Shown: positions 12,797 through 34,975 of the stretch, piece by piece | Position numbering within the stretch: the stretch's first letter is position 1 | How the letters are laid out: every line of letters begins with the position of its first letter | Assembly (NCBI GenBank): GCA_949825025.1 | Contig: OX463780.1 | Coordinates: forward strand, 36,684,979-36,748,978 | Direction of reading: 5' to 3' | From: Siphlonurus alternatus | Lineage: Eukaryota; Arthropoda; Insecta; Ephemeroptera; Siphlonuridae | Length of the DNA stretch: 64,000 nucleotides | Translations under genes and position numbers: made by a program | Notes under the pieces: model-generated | Told to the model about the DNA's origin: nothing | What the model saw: the letters and a program-made list of their open reading frames with translations, nothing else | The model's database searches: none

Positions 12797-13236
12797 ACAC
12801 TTGAACATAGTAATAATTATAACACAGAAATAACCAAAAGCTTAACGTGATATAACTTCAGTGTTTATTCAAGTCTTATATCAGAGCATAAATATGAGGT
12901 ATATTTTTTAAATAAAATAAAATTAAGCTTTAATAATATAGCTGGAGAATATACTATAATTCTTCATGAGTATTTAGGAAGGTTGTAATAAGTACAACAT
13001 ATTATATACTTATACTTATCAAGATGAAAAAGAGTTCTGAAAGAGCTCTATATATATAGGCTGCTTAATTAGAATAGTGTTATAGAATTAGTATAGATTG
13101 ATGTATTCTACTTGGTTTAAGTTTTAATAAAAAAAAACTTGCATAAAGTTGCAATATTTCCTAGGCTGGCTAAAAAGTAGAAACCAGGCTATAGTCCTTT
13201 TGATTTCAAAAACAAGTCTTGTGTCGTAGCTTCGAA

Positions 13237-23519
<10,283 letters not shown>

Positions 23520-23952
23520 CTAGCGTAACAACAAATCATTACCAAACAGTATGCATGCATACACAACAAATCGTAATATGATGCATTTTACCGGTATGTA
23601 TGCATACTGTACCCAGTGCATACTAGCTGTAGGTGTACAGAATGTATGCACACATACATGACATATATACACCATGTAGCCCGGTAACGGACCCCCTTAA
23701 GACATTTCGCACTTTTAACATTTTTACCTGCCATATTTAGGGTTCTTAACATTTTGAAAAAAATATTAACACATGTTCAATAGAATGTAGCAATAGAGTT
23801 TATCATAATTTCAGTTCCATATCAGAGCATCTCTTTAAGTAAAAAAAAAAATTGTGTGGATCCCCTATCTCTACGGTCTGGTAGAACCTGGTAAGGTGGC
23901 TGGTACAAAACTTGGCCATCTGCAGGTACAATTTAACATTATATCCGTACCA

Positions 23953-24355
23953 GGTCGAGCGTGGCGCAGTGCATTAACCGGTTCTCGTTAGATCACCGAA
24001 GTCAAGCTACGTCGAGCGTGGTTAGTACTTGGATGGGTGACCGTTTCAAGTAAAAAATACGCTGCTCCCTCCCTGGGGCAAATTCGTATCGCTTTCCACC
24101 CAGTGCAGTGATGCACTTATGGGTGGTTCCCCAGGCTTTGGACATCGCTTTGGTCCATTGAGAAAAAGTAGAGGTGTCCGTCCTGACTGAGGTTTTCCAC
24201 GGTTCCCTCAGTCTCACCTCAGTGAATGCTGGGACGCGTAACAGGCCGTGGCATCCGTTCCCTACCTTATCCTTACCCATTACCCCGCCGCGAGCTATAT
24301 ATAAGCTCTTAGGGGTGTATCCTTGTAAAAAAAAAAATAATAATAAAAATGGTCG
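23953..24355 (+). mobile_element. 5S rRNA-derived SINE (SINE3-like), copy 1
   Basis: Begins GGTCGAGCGTGGCGCAGTGC. Next comes a 5S rRNA-type internal promoter: TTAGATCACCGAAGTCAAGC (box A area) and TTAGTACTTGGATGGGTGAC (box C area). The body is non-coding (TCCTTGTAAAAA tail, then AAT repeats). Pol III transcription from this promoter is the known mode for such SINEs. A second copy lies at 35643-36266 on the minus strand. Confidence 0.88.
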
Positions 24356-24376
24356 CTCTGCATAGCCTGGCTGGTA

Positions 24377-24918
24377 TAGTGTTGTAAAAATGTGAAAGTT
24401 CACTGCGAACATTCAAGAAGTTCGCTCGCGAACATGTAAAGTTCACTCATGTAATGTTCGTTCGCGAACTTGTGAAACCTAATTCAAATATCCCGCGTAA
24501 ATTTCAGCGTTCTGATTGGTTACATCTGTGTTCTTAAATAAAAAGTTAAAAGTAAATGGAAATTTGAATTAAAACACCTTATTTGTAACTATTACTACTA
24601 TTTTGGGTGCCAAAAATGAAAGGACACGATACTAAATGTATATTTTAACTTCCAAAGGCTATGGCAGGACAAAAAAATAATTACTTTTTTGCGAGGGTAA
24701 ATTTATTCAATTTATATCTTTAACTTGCTTTCATGAAGTTAATTGTCATTAAATGTGAGCATCTTGCTGTTTAGTTTGCTGAATATCGAATTAAGTGTAC
24801 TTTTGTACAGAATTCAAACGTTCCCGGTTTTTTACATGTTCGCGAACTTTGTAATGTTCGCGAAGTGAACTTGTGAAAGTTCACTCATCAGAAGTTCCTT
24901 TCGTTTTTTACAACACTA
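24377..24918 (-). mobile_element. hAT-type MITE, family B copy 2
   Basis: Same termini as 4139-4815 (TAGTGTTGTAAAAA) but inserted in opposite orientation, with a perfect 8-bp duplication GGCTGGTA at 24369-24376 and 24919-24926. It lacks the 130-bp insertion of copy 1. It lies in the CTGGTA-rich composite. Confidence 0.92.
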
Positions 24919-25487
24919 GGCTGGTAGGACTTTACCTGGTGTGCTGGTATGGGATACCAGGTCTTACCTGGCAAGCTTAGATCAAAATTTCCCTCCCTCC
25001 TCCTCCTGCCTTAAAATATGCTGTTTGCAAATTTGTTTAGTAACAAAAATCAAGTTTTAATTTTTAATTAATTATACGAAAAAGTACACAAAAATATAAT
25101 TTAAATTTTTATTTGGTACTTATTTGATACATTGAAAACTTGTTTTGACTTATGCAGTACTGGCGTCACAGAGCGCCACAGAGGTGGGGAATCTGCAGTT
25201 GACAGTTAACTTTTGGTTTTTCCTTGATTATGGGTTTTTGTGAGCACAAAAGATAATAATTAATATCCACACTTAAGCAGTATGAGTCATTTATTACTGT
25301 TAAAAGGTTTTTTTACCTCCAAAGTCACTTTATAACACAATTTTCACAGTAAAACAGGCCATCTACAAGGTTGTTAGCATCTTCAATCATTTCCATGTTG
25401 CTATGATGCTTCACTTTTTTTCTTTTTTACCACCAGGTGTCAGTGACTATAATAAAAACGACTGCAAATTTAAAATAATTTTTAAAT

Positions 25488-26147
25488 GGGGTACTGACGG
25501 GTATTTGAGTTAGCAATACTAATAAAAAGTACTGTGAATTCTATGAAGAATGAGCCCTATTCAGGCGCGGATCCAAGGGGGGGTGATGGGGCCGATCGCC
25601 CCCCCCCCCCCCCAAAGGTCCCAAAATACATTGAAGGTATAACCACCCCCCACCCATCGCCTCCCCTCCCACTCCAAAATTTAACATTGCGGGATAGGGC
25701 ACCCCAAAGCCGTGGGCTGGATCCGCCCTTGGCCCTATTAGAGCATTCTACGTCAATTTGCTGATTTTATATGAATTTTTAAAACTTTTTTTGATGACGT
25801 CATACCATTGAATCTTAAATGGGAAAATGCAACAGTAACATTGCTAAAATGAAAAGTTATTGAAGTAGGGATTTGAAACCTTCATTATCGTGATTCTAGC
25901 ACCTAAAAACCTTGCAAATGAAGTTTTGGTTACATTTCAATATTAAGTATGGGATTTGGTAATGTTAACTGATATATTTTCCTATTTAAGATTCAATGCT
26001 ATGACGTCATTTTTGAGAGGTTTTAAAAATTCATATAAAATCAGGAAATTGTCGTAGAATGCTGTAATAAAGCTTGTTCTTCATGAAATTCTCGTGCCTT
26101 TTAAAATATTGACAAAAACTTGCAACTTTTTTTTTGGTCAGTACCCC
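25488..26147. mobile_element. Foldback element Q with two CRE palindromes
   Basis: Tips GGGGTACTGAC and complement. Arms share ATTTTATATGAATTTTTAAA and its complement. TGACGTCA occurs at 25795 and 26002, one in each arm. A hAT MITE (25562-25731) is inserted in the left arm. Non-coding. Confidence 0.75.
25562..25731. mobile_element. hAT MITE, family CAGGCGCGGATCC, copy 2
   Basis: Ends CAGGCGCGGATCC and GGATCCGCCCTTG, with a perfect 8-bp duplication GCCCTATT at 25554-25561 and 25732-25739. The interior mirrors copy 1 in reverse orientation (C runs instead of G runs). Confidence 0.92.
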
Positions 26148-26324
26148 ATTACTAATTAATTAAAAGAAATCAATTCACGACATAATAAATGTGTAAAAAA
26201 AAATTTTGTTTCTTCAAAGTAAATTCTCATCAACATTCGATCCACACAGTATTTAAAAATTAAATTATTTAAATCTATATTTACAGTATAAAGTATAATA
26301 CTGTACTATTATACATAGTATAAT

Positions 26325-28852
26325 ATGTTGGATGAGTTGAGTCCCGTGCAAACGGTAATAGTGGTGGGTGATTTAAATTTACCGCATGTGGATTGGGAGG
26401 ATAGGCGAGAAGTTGGGGGCTCGGAGAGTCAGAGGTTGATTGCGAAAGTTTTAAATAGAGATTTAGTGCAGGTGGTTGAGGAATATACACGAGAGCATGT
26501 GACTGGTACCAGAAATATTCTGGATGTAGTTTTGGTTCGGCCAGCTGAAATGTGGATAGATACGCAGGTGGTTAGGGGAATTAGTGATCACAGGATTCCC
26601 ATTGTTGATTTTGTTGTTGGAAAATCAGTTCAGTCTGAGAATGTTAAAAAGAAGATATGGTTTTATGGGAAGGCTGATGTTGATCATTTGGAGAGTGAGT
26701 TAAGTGATAGATTTGATGGTTGGAAAGCGGTTGGGGCTGATGTAAATGAATTATGGAATTCCTATGTCGACATATGTTGTGAATTAAGGGAAAGTTGTGT
26801 TCCATCTAAATTGGTGGCAAGTGAAGTGGATCCGCTACAGTATAATAAGGAGGTTAGATGTAGGAAGCGACATTTGCGCAGGGTGTATGGGCGTTACAGG
26901 AGAGGGGAGGTGCGAAAGAGTGCGGTCGTTGAAGCAGAAATGCAGTTAAATTCTGCGAAGAAGGTAGCAGAGGACAATTTTATGCGGAAAATGTTTGATG
27001 AAAAGGATGTGGTGGGAAGCAGGTGACGTATGTTTCATCATATTAAGAGGTTGAGAATGGCAGGCAATGAAATGCCTGTGTTGAAGGATGACTTGGGTAC
27101 TTATGTTACGGAGGTGGAGAAGGCTAATGCATGTGCACAGCAGTATCAGTCTGTTTTTCAGGATACTGTAAATTGTGGGGCTGGAAGTGATGATTTTCAA
27201 GCGGCAGGGGTGGAGCAGGGAGTTGAGGGTGAGAGACGGGCTAGTACAAATCGAGGTAGGAAGTTTAGGGTGAGATTTAAGGATGTGAGGAGAGCTTTGA
27301 TGTCTTTGGTGAAGGGCAAAGCGTCAGGTCCGGATGATATTTCATGTTCATTTTTGAAATTAAATGTTGGCTTACATTGCAGGTATTTGGTTCATTTATT
27401 TAGGGTCATCTTAGCAGCAGGTAAGATACCTGATGGTTGGCGGGAGGCTTGGGTTATTCCAATACATAAGGGAGGTTCGAAATGTGATGCCAAGAATTAT
27501 AGGCCAGTTAGTTTGACCTCAGTGGTGTCAAAGGTGTTGGAGAAGGTTGTAGTGAAATTTGTCATGCAGGAGTTGGAGGAATCAAGTTTCTTTGGAGGGC
27601 AGCAGCATGGTTTTCGTAAGCATTTTTCTTGTGAAACACAGTTAGCTGGGTTAGTGCAGGAGTTGTCTGATGTGTTGGATGCTGGGGGAGAGATGCATGC
27701 GATTTTTCTGGATTTTGAAAAAGCTTTAGATAAGGTGCCTCATAGGGAGTTGGTAAATAAGGTTCGGCACTGCGTTGGAGATGAGGCGTTGGTGTCGCTG
27801 ATTGAGGATTTTCTAAGGGATAGGGTGCAGAGAGTTAGGGTTGGAGCTGCGTTTTCAGACCATGTTAGAGTATCGTCAGGGGTTCCCCAGGGCAGTGTCT
27901 TGGGTCCTTTATTATTTCTGATTTATATAGAGGATTTGCCAAGAGGAGTGAAGTTGAAGGTGAGACTGTTTGCAGATGACAGTGTTGTGTATAGGAAGGT
28001 GGAAAGTGAGGATGACGTTGTTGAACTTCAGCAGGATCTTGATATTTTGCAAGGGTGGGTTGATGATAATGGGATGAAGTTGAATGTGGCGAAGTGTTGT
28101 GTGGTTGTGTTTGGCAGGAAAAGGACAAGGAGGGTGTTGCAGTATATATTGGGGGGTGAAGTTCTGAAAGAAGTTGAGAAGTACAAGTATTTGGGTGTGG
28201 TGTTGCACAGAAAATTGATGTGGAATGAACATATTAAGTATGTTACTTCTAAGAGTAGAAAGTTCTTGGAGTTTGTTATGAGAAATCTGAAGGGAGCTAG
28301 TATGTTCGTGAGAGATAGCGCTTATAGAGCCATGGTGAGACCGATGCTTGAGTATGGATGCAGTGTTTGGGATCCATACAGGAATGTTGGGGTGAAGGAG
28401 TTGGAGAAGGTGCAGAGAAGAGCAGCGAGAAGAGTTATGGGGCGTATGGGAAGATGGAAGTTGGTGGGAGATGGAAAGGAGGTCAGAAAAGAGTTTGAGA
28501 GTGTAACTGCGATCATTGATAAGTTAGGGTGGGAGTTGCTGGAGGAGAGAAGGAGAAATTGTAGACTTGGTGTTATGTATAAAATAACAAGAAATAGTGA
28601 GGGTTGGAGGGAGTTGAGGGTTGGAGGGAGTTGAGCTCTCGTATTAAGAGAGGTGTTTACATTGGAAGGAGTGATCACAGTTGGAAGTTGGATTTTGTCG
28701 GTAGTAGAAGTGATGTGGGAAAATATTCCTTCATTAACAGGACTGTAAGAGAGTGGAATTTGCTGAAGGCAGAAGTTGTTGAAGCGGAGAGTTATGAGTT
28801 GTTTAAGAGGGTTTTGAGACAAGCAAACCCTTCGCGAGCCACCGTGGCGTAG
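26325..28852 (+). pseudogene. Non-LTR retrotransposon ORF2 (endonuclease end plus RT), inactivated
   Basis: Retrotransposon polyprotein of the jockey/CR1-like type; the exact clade is not resolved. The end of an apurinic endonuclease domain is visible (VVGDLNLPHVDW, then SDHRIPIVDF), followed by reverse transcriptase: KASGPDDISC, NYRPVSLTSVVSKVLEK, FLDFEKALDKVPH, GVPQGSVLGPLLF and the catalytic LFADDS. The frame is broken twice: a TGA at 27024-27026, after which the same frame resumes, and a 17-bp tandem duplication at about 28603-28636 that shifts frame; the last segment ends at 28852. The 5' part (most of the endonuclease and any ORF1) is absent, and the 3' end runs into ATT repeats at about 28875. 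Dead, 5'-truncated copy inside the composite 23861-29316. Confidence 0.93.
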
Positions 28853-29340
28853 CCACATTTGCCGCGTTAATTTTATTATTATTATTTAATAATATATATT
28901 ATTTAAATAATTTAATATGTATCAATATAATATAAAATATTATTATATTATATTATTTTGTATAAATAATATTTAAAATATTTAATAATTAATAAAAATT
29001 TAATAGTTACAAGTTCTTCTGGTAAATCATACCAGGCAATACCAGGCAGTGGCTGCATGGTAAGAACCATGAGGTATGCCCTAGCTGGTTCAGCTTATTA
29101 GATGGTGGCTGGTAAGAACAGGTACGGCTTACCAGCACTGCTGTTTTTTTTTATAATAATATAGTTTTTATTGAGCAGAACAGACAAGATACATACATTG
29201 TCACAGTCAGGTAAATGGTTTAGTGCTTTTAAGAGTCTACCAGCCACCTAGCTTACCACAGGTTCTACCACTTCTACCAGACCGTATAGATGAGATACTC
29301 AGGCTGAGATAGGGGAGGGACATGAAAAAAAAAAAATGTT

Positions 29341-30076
29341 CCGGTTTTGGTCCAGGCCTGCTTTTGGACTCCTTATAGCAAAAAAAAATAAAACTGTAGC
29401 ATAACCCATGAACCAAATCCGCCTTTTCCTAAAAATAACAACTGCAATACCGTGAAATTTTTTAGGTAGAGATAATATGTATCAGCTGGATCAATGCTAA
29501 AAAAATCCCATTCATAAAAATTAGGAAAAAAATTTAAAATGTTCTCCTCTACATCCCCTATCAGTAGGTAAAAAATCAGGTGTACAAAAACGAGCTAGTT
29601 TTCAGGTAATTAATTTTTAAAGTTCTCTAATTTAACATGGAAAAATGGAACTTCCGTGTTATTAAATTAGTCAACTTTAAAAATTAATAACTCAAAAACT
29701 AGCTCGTTTTTGTATACCTGCATGATATTTTACCTACTGATAGGGGATGTTGAGAAGAACATTTTAAATTTTTTTCATAATTTTTATGAATGTGATTTTT
29801 TTAGCATTGGGCCAGCTGATACATATTATTATTATTAGCGTTATTAGTCTTTTATTAAACACAGAAAGTGTACATATATATTAACAGCACTAGAAACATA
29901 TTATCTCTACCTTATTCGTTAGTGATTTTTTTTTTTTTTAACCAGTAAAAAAATTATCAAAAGGTATTGCAGTTGTTATTTTCACGGAAGAGGGAGGGTT
30001 TGGTTAATCAGTTACAATTTCCTTTTTTTACTTTTTTTGCCTATAAGGAGCCTAAAAGCAGGTCGGAACCAAAACA
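29341..30076. mobile_element. Large foldback element with inner palindrome
   Basis: The outer arms (CCGGTTTTGGTCCAGGCCTG... and the complement of CAGGTCGGAACCAAAACAG) are inverted. An inner palindrome at 29477-29824 is related in sequence to elements F and G (CTCCTCTACATCCCCTATCA). It lacks TTAA at the inner boundary. Non-coding. Confidence 0.65.
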
Positions 30077-30225
30077 GAGGGCTAAAATCCAAAACTGTCT
30101 GTGCACTGCACGAAATCTTACCAATTGATGCTTTGGACGTAGTCTTTTACTGGATCATTCATCATAATGTTTCTTTCGTGTAGTTGATGTATGCATACAG
30201 TATATGATATAACACCGATTCTGGC

Positions 30226-30720
30226 CTCTGGGAACTCTGGGGCTGGTGCGCTGGTCTGGTTACTGTCCGAACCGGAGATAAAAACTGTCTCGACTGTCTG
30301 CTCCAGTCGCTACAGAGTGCTCTCTGACCAGTCTGACCACTCTGACCCAGGGTTATTCTCCTATTGTCCTATTATAGGAGAATAGCCCTGCTCTGACCCT
30401 CTCTCTGCTGCGACGCTGCGTCCGCTGCGAGCCGTTGGCTGCGAGTGAGTTGCGACTGTTGCGAGTCGGCTGCGACCAGAGAGGCTGCGACGTCGGTCAG
30501 ACGTCTTCTCAGCGTCTTCTACAATTCGGTAGTGTCCCAATACTATTTCTCGTCTACTTAGGATCCCTAAATGAGCTGAGTGCTTTCCCCTCCCCTCCAA
30601 GATGGCCGCTATATAAGAAGGGCGCATCCGGCGCATATGATTCGCCCTAAATTTGCCGCCATTGTAGGAAAGGGTAGTAGACAAGAATAGCTACTATTGG
30701 GACGCTACCTTCTACAAGGT
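30226..30720. other. GC-rich block with CTGCGA repeats and TIR element
   Basis: CpG-rich relative to its surroundings. It contains a hairpin (TATTCTCCTAT / ATAGGAGAATA near 30353-30386), about eight CTGCGA/TTGCGA repeats at 30407-30490, and a segment at about 30530-30706 with ends GTGTCCCAATA and TATTGGGACGC. It also contains AAGATGGCCGC followed by TATATAAG. This could be a promoter region (possibly ICE2, which is transcribed leftward and lacks a first exon) or just repeats; no splice-compatible exon was found. Confidence 0.4.
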
Positions 30721-31467
30721 CAAATTTAGGTCTTCTTCTTCAGAGATAGGCTGTGTCCCAATACTCGTTTACTACCCTTCCCTACACTACCCTACCCTAC
30801 ACTTTCTTCAAGAAGGGCCCTTTTGTGTTTTTTTGGTATTGGGAACGACACTTTTCGTTCCCTTTATTCCTACAAATTCGCCACCTGGTGGTAGTTTTTT
30901 TAAATTAAAAAAAGGTGAAAAACACTTTTCAAATAAAAGAGGGAAAAATAGAAGTAAATTTTAATTTTAATTAAATTGTATTAATTACTTTCAAAATATT
31001 AATAACAATAATAAAAAATAATTATTTTTATTTATTGTAATTATTTTATACTATTTTATACTTACAGTTAGTAATTTAAACTAATTTTTTTTTAATTAAT
31101 AATTATAATTTTTATTCAATTTATAAAAATTTGCGGTAATATTTATATATTATAGGCACTTAATTGCATATTAAATTGTTTAAATTCCGATCAGTTTCCA
31201 TATAGCTTTCATAAAATGTCTTCTAGATTCGAGTTATCAATAATTATTATAAAGTATGGAAAAATAACAAATTTAAGTTATATAATATACGTTGCAACAC
31301 GTCCGCGTCCATATATGGCACTTCTGAATCCTGATGGTAATATTGCCGCATGGTATATATAATTAATAATATTACTGCATGATCACTCTACTACATGGGA
31401 CTAAAAATATACTTTTAAATTATATATACTATCGATCGAACTATATTTTACAAAAATGCCCTTGTCA

Positions 31468-31528
31468 TAATCATAATTGTTCGTGGAACCATATATCATA
31501 TGATATCCCACGAACAATTATGATTACA
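31468..31528. repeat. Hairpin
   Basis: Stem ATAATCATAATTGTTCGTGG with its complement at 31507-31528 and a short AT-rich loop. It could be a very small MITE. Confidence 0.6.
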
Positions 31529-31593
31529 GAGATTATACCAAAAAAAAAAATGTTACTGAGGTTTTATTTTTCTTCATACAATATCTATATTAT

Positions 31594-31781
31594 TAGGCGA
31601 AGATCCAAGGGGGGGGGGGGGGCGATGGGGGCAATCGCCCCCTCCCCAAATGTCCCAAAATACATTGAATGTGTTATATACTAAAACCCCCAAAGATCGC
31701 CCCCCGCGGCCTACGCCAAATTTTAACAATGCGGGATATGGCCCCTTCCAGAACCGCAAGCTGCATGGATCCCGGCCCCTG
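31594..31781. mobile_element. hAT MITE, family CAGGCGCGGATCC, copy 3 (degraded)
   Basis: Ends TAGGCGAAGATCCAAG and GGATCCCGGCCCCTG, with the same G-run/C-run interior as the other copies. No perfect 8-bp duplication remains, so it is older than copies 1, 2 and 5. Confidence 0.75.
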
Positions 31782-31876
31782 TCCATGATCGAGAGCCTGC
31801 GCATGACAATCAAATGGGTTTAAAGCCCTCTATGTATAAAGATTATAATATTCACTGTAATACTTAATCGTTAATA

Positions 31877-32014
31877 TACATGTATTTATGTATAAATTGA
31901 CATGGGTGAAATAAAATAAAATAAATAAGCTTTAAAAGCCACATGAGTGGCTTTTAAAGCTTATTTATTTTATTTTATTTCATGACCCATGTCAATTTAT
32001 ACATAAATACATAT
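31877..32014. repeat. Near-perfect 138-bp hairpin
   Basis: Inverted arms of about 65 bp (left TATTTATGTATAAATTGACA, inner AGCTTTAAAAGCCAC) meet at a 3-6 bp loop near 31945. It probably represents a foldback MITE. No target duplication was assigned. Confidence 0.8.
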
Positions 32015-32086
32015 TTATATTATACAGCATAATTAAAAGAATAATAAAACAAAAAACAAAAGAAAGTAAAAATAAAAATTGATAAC

Positions 32087-32852
32087 ATTGAGCTCTACAC
32101 AAGGCCTTAAGGGTGAGATAACACGAACAATCGATTGTTGTTAGTCCCATTTGATTAACATGTAAACCTTAGCAACCTCATAATGATTCTGTATTTTTTT
32201 TTAGAGACAGTTTTTGGCATTAAAAAAATATGGAGAAAATTTCAAAACAATCGGACGATCCAATTTTTTTAAATGATCGAATTTTTTAAATTTTCAGTAT
32301 ATAATAGGGCTTTCCCATGGAGACCGAAACTAAAAAATTAATTTAAAAAAATTGGATCGTCCGATTGTTTTGAAATTTTCTCCATATTTTTTTAATGCCA
32401 AGAACTGTCTCTCAAAAAAAATTCAGAATCATTATGAGGTTGCTAAGGTTTACATGTTAATCAAATGGGACTAACAACAATCGATTGTTCGTGTTATCTT
32501 ACCCTTAATGAGATATTAGAATGTGAAAATTTTAGTGGCTTAATCGAAATAAGGGGTAAAAATATGGTTCTGTGAATTTTTTTCAGATTTTTCTGAGACC
32601 GGGAACTATTTTTAAAAAAAATATTGAAAGTCTATTTTATGACGTCACGGGCGGCACTGCCCTATCCTTTTTCTTAGGGAGTGCCGCCCGTGACGTCATC
32701 AAAATAAACTTTTAATAATTTTTTAAAAATAGTTCCCGGTCTCAGAAAAAGCTGAAAAATTCACAGTACCATATATTATATTTATCCCCCTTCTTTTGAT
32801 TAAGTCACTATAAAATTTTCACATTCTAATATCTCATTGTTAGAGCTCAATA
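32087..32852. mobile_element. Foldback MITE (family A relative) interrupted by element K
   Basis: The outer arm CATTGAGCTCTA matches the complement of TAGAGCTCAATATGG at about 32840-32854. The core TTTTTTCAGATTTTTCTGAG then CGGGAACTATTTTT is shared with elements at 3881 and 57315. Two TGACGTCA palindromes (32640 and 32691) flank the central hairpin GGGCGGCACTGCCCTA. Element K is inserted in the left arm. Confidence 0.75.
32111..32504. mobile_element. TTAA-flanked foldback element K
   Basis: Flanked by TTAA at 32107-32110 and 32505-32508. Tips GGGTGAGATAACACG and complement. Near-perfect 394-bp palindrome related to element J. It sits inside the left arm of the 32087-32852 element. Confidence 0.88.
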
Positions 32853-33182
32853 TGGCTTATAATTATAAAAATAGAACAAATGGCCACTATCCTTCTATAT
32901 ACTTAACTATAGCTCTATATATATTATATATATATATAATTAATATATAGCTATATAATATTTGGATAAACCTCTATAACATACTTTTTATTAATATAGT
33001 CAAAAAACATCGAACACCTTCCGAATTAAACCCAAAAACTTGAACGTTTCACCATGGCTCTCATTGAGAACGAGCTAGGTTATTATATTCTTGCAGCCAC
33101 GGCCTTAACTGCAATAATTCTCATCACGGCATTTGACTAGCTGTGACTGAGGGAAACGTGACATCCTCTGATTATCAGCCAG

Positions 33183-33345
33183 CAAGCGCGGATCCAGTAA
33201 AAATTTCGGGGGGGGGGGATGCCTCCTGTTGTTAAAAAAATGGAGTGGGGGAAACGCCTCTAGACTCTATATTGCCCATGTTAAATCCAAAATTTCAGGG
33301 GGGTGGGGTTGGGGAACTGCAGCCGCCCCCCTGGATCCGCGCCTG
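33183..33345. mobile_element. hAT MITE, family CAGGCGCGGATCC, copy 4
   Basis: Ends CAAGCGCGGATCCAG and CTGGATCCGCGCCTG. Flanks TCAGCCAG and TCAGCCAC match at 7 of 8 positions. Confidence 0.88.
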
Positions 33346-33714
33346 TCAGCCACAGAATTGAAGATTCATGATGCTATACATTTTAGTTTAAATTGTCATG
33401 ACGTTCGCCACGTGCTGTCGTGTTTGGTGATCTGACATGACCCGGTCGGTCAAACCCAATTAATATAAACCACTGCGCCATAAGTGACACGTACGTATAT
33501 ATACCTCCTCAAGTTCCGGCCTCACCGGCTTTTTCAAATAATTGAGTAAAATAATTTTATTTGAAAAATAAAAACATGCAGGGAGAAAATATATATATAA
33601 TAAAATAATTTAGAACAAAAATATTACTATTAATTAATTTAAGCCCGTACATGTTATATTCAATATGTTGACTCTGTATTAGACGATATATATGCATTAA
33701 TTTATACATGCAAA

Positions 33715-33910
33715 CAGGCGCGGATCCAGGGGGGGGGGGGGCTGGGGGGCTGCAGCCTCCCCCCCCCCTCCCGAAATTTTGAATTTAACATGGGCAATAT
33801 AGGCATTTCCCCCACTCCAATTTTTTTTTAACATTATACATTATATATTATGCCTTTTATTATAAAGGCAGCCCCCCCCCCCCCGAATTTTTTTTCTGGA
33901 GCCGCGCCTG
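33715..33910. mobile_element. hAT MITE, family CAGGCGCGGATCC, copy 5
   Basis: Ends CAGGCGCGGATCCAGG and CCGCGCCTG, with a perfect 8-bp duplication CATGCAAA at 33707-33714 and 33911-33918. Confidence 0.93.
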
Positions 33911-33918
33911 CATGCAAA

Positions 33919-34770
33919 TGTCATTAACTTAAGTTAATACGTAATGATTGAAAGATGCAATGTTGCTTATAATGTAATTAAACAATTTAAACAAATATTA
34001 TATAATATATTATGGAGTTCAAGTTTTCTTATTGTAAGGATTCCACGAAAAATCGTTTTCAATAGAAAAATGATGTCATTCATGCATGCAATATACCGAA
34101 ACTTTAGAGCATCATGCAGTTACAAATATTTTAAAAATATGTTATTATATATATATATATTGTATAAATTTTCCAAACAGATAATACATAAATATATATA
34201 GGCCCCGGGTCATTATTATTTTTTCTAATATATATTTATTCCAATTTTATATTTTTATAATATATATTATTATAACATATTACATATATGTATATATATA
34301 TATCATAAAGCCTTCATATATATTTTCAAATTTTTTACAAAAGAAGTTTCAATATATTTACATATAATTTCTTTAAATATTTATAAAAAAATTATTATTA
34401 ATTGATAAAATTTATACAATATACGTTTCTTAAACAACTTAACTTAATGTGTTTATTTTTTATATATTAATATAATAGGACATAAATATACTGAAAATAA
34501 AAAAAAGATATATTTACTCCATTAATTTTAATTGTTAATTTTAATTGTTAATTAAAATTAATTAATTATAATTGTTAATTATAATCAATTAATTATAATT
34601 AAAATTAATTTAATATTTAATGTCAATATTAAATTATATTTATTAAATTAATAATTTAATTATAAGTATTTATTGTCAATATATTTTTTCTAATAATTAA
34701 TTAATCAACAAATTTTAAATTAATTTTATTATATTTAAGAAATTAAATTATTTAGATTTAAAGATTCCCA
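33919..34770. other. Extremely AT-rich DNA
   Basis: Mostly A and T with repeated AATTAATT motifs. No gene or bounded element seen. Confidence 0.6.
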
Positions 34771-34975
34771 GGGTAGGGAACGACGCCATCTTGCTCGTCA
34801 ATTTAGGGTCCATCGTATACGCCCTACAAAAATGGCGTCGGTAGGGGACGAAAAAGGGAGCGAAGTAGGGGACGAAAAGTATTGGGAAGCAAATTCAATA
34901 TGGCGGAAGGTGATTTTTAGGGAAGGGTAGTAGACATAGTAGACGAGATGAGAGAATTGGGACAGCGCCATAATC

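Larger units (their letters stand above)
23861..29316. mobile_element. Composite nest bounded by CTGGTA-rich inverted arms
   Basis: The arm 23861-23905 (CCCCTATCTCTACGGTCTGG, then GTAGAACCTGGTAAGG) is inverted at about 29238-29316. Adjacent sequence on both sides is studded with CTGGTA/TACCAG. Everything between has been enlarged by insertions: a 5S SINE, a hAT MITE, a foldback with its own hAT insert, and a LINE. The original element is probably only a few hundred base pairs. Confidence 0.6.
30747..34975. mobile_element. GTGTCCCAATA-ended large element, AT-rich interior with nested copies
   Basis: The left end reads CTGTGTCCCAATACTCGTTT then ACTACCCTTCCCTACAC. The right end, complemented, reads GCTGTCCCAATTCTCTC and later ACTACCCTTCCCT. 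The interior is about 4.2 kb, much of it extremely AT-rich, with nested MITEs, and has no transposase frame. Whether the two ends belong to one element is inference. Confidence 0.45.

Noticed and set aside
24002..24412. 136-residue minus-strand frame, and similar frames at 35836-36228
   Set aside because: They cover the 5S-derived SINE, a non-coding Pol III element.
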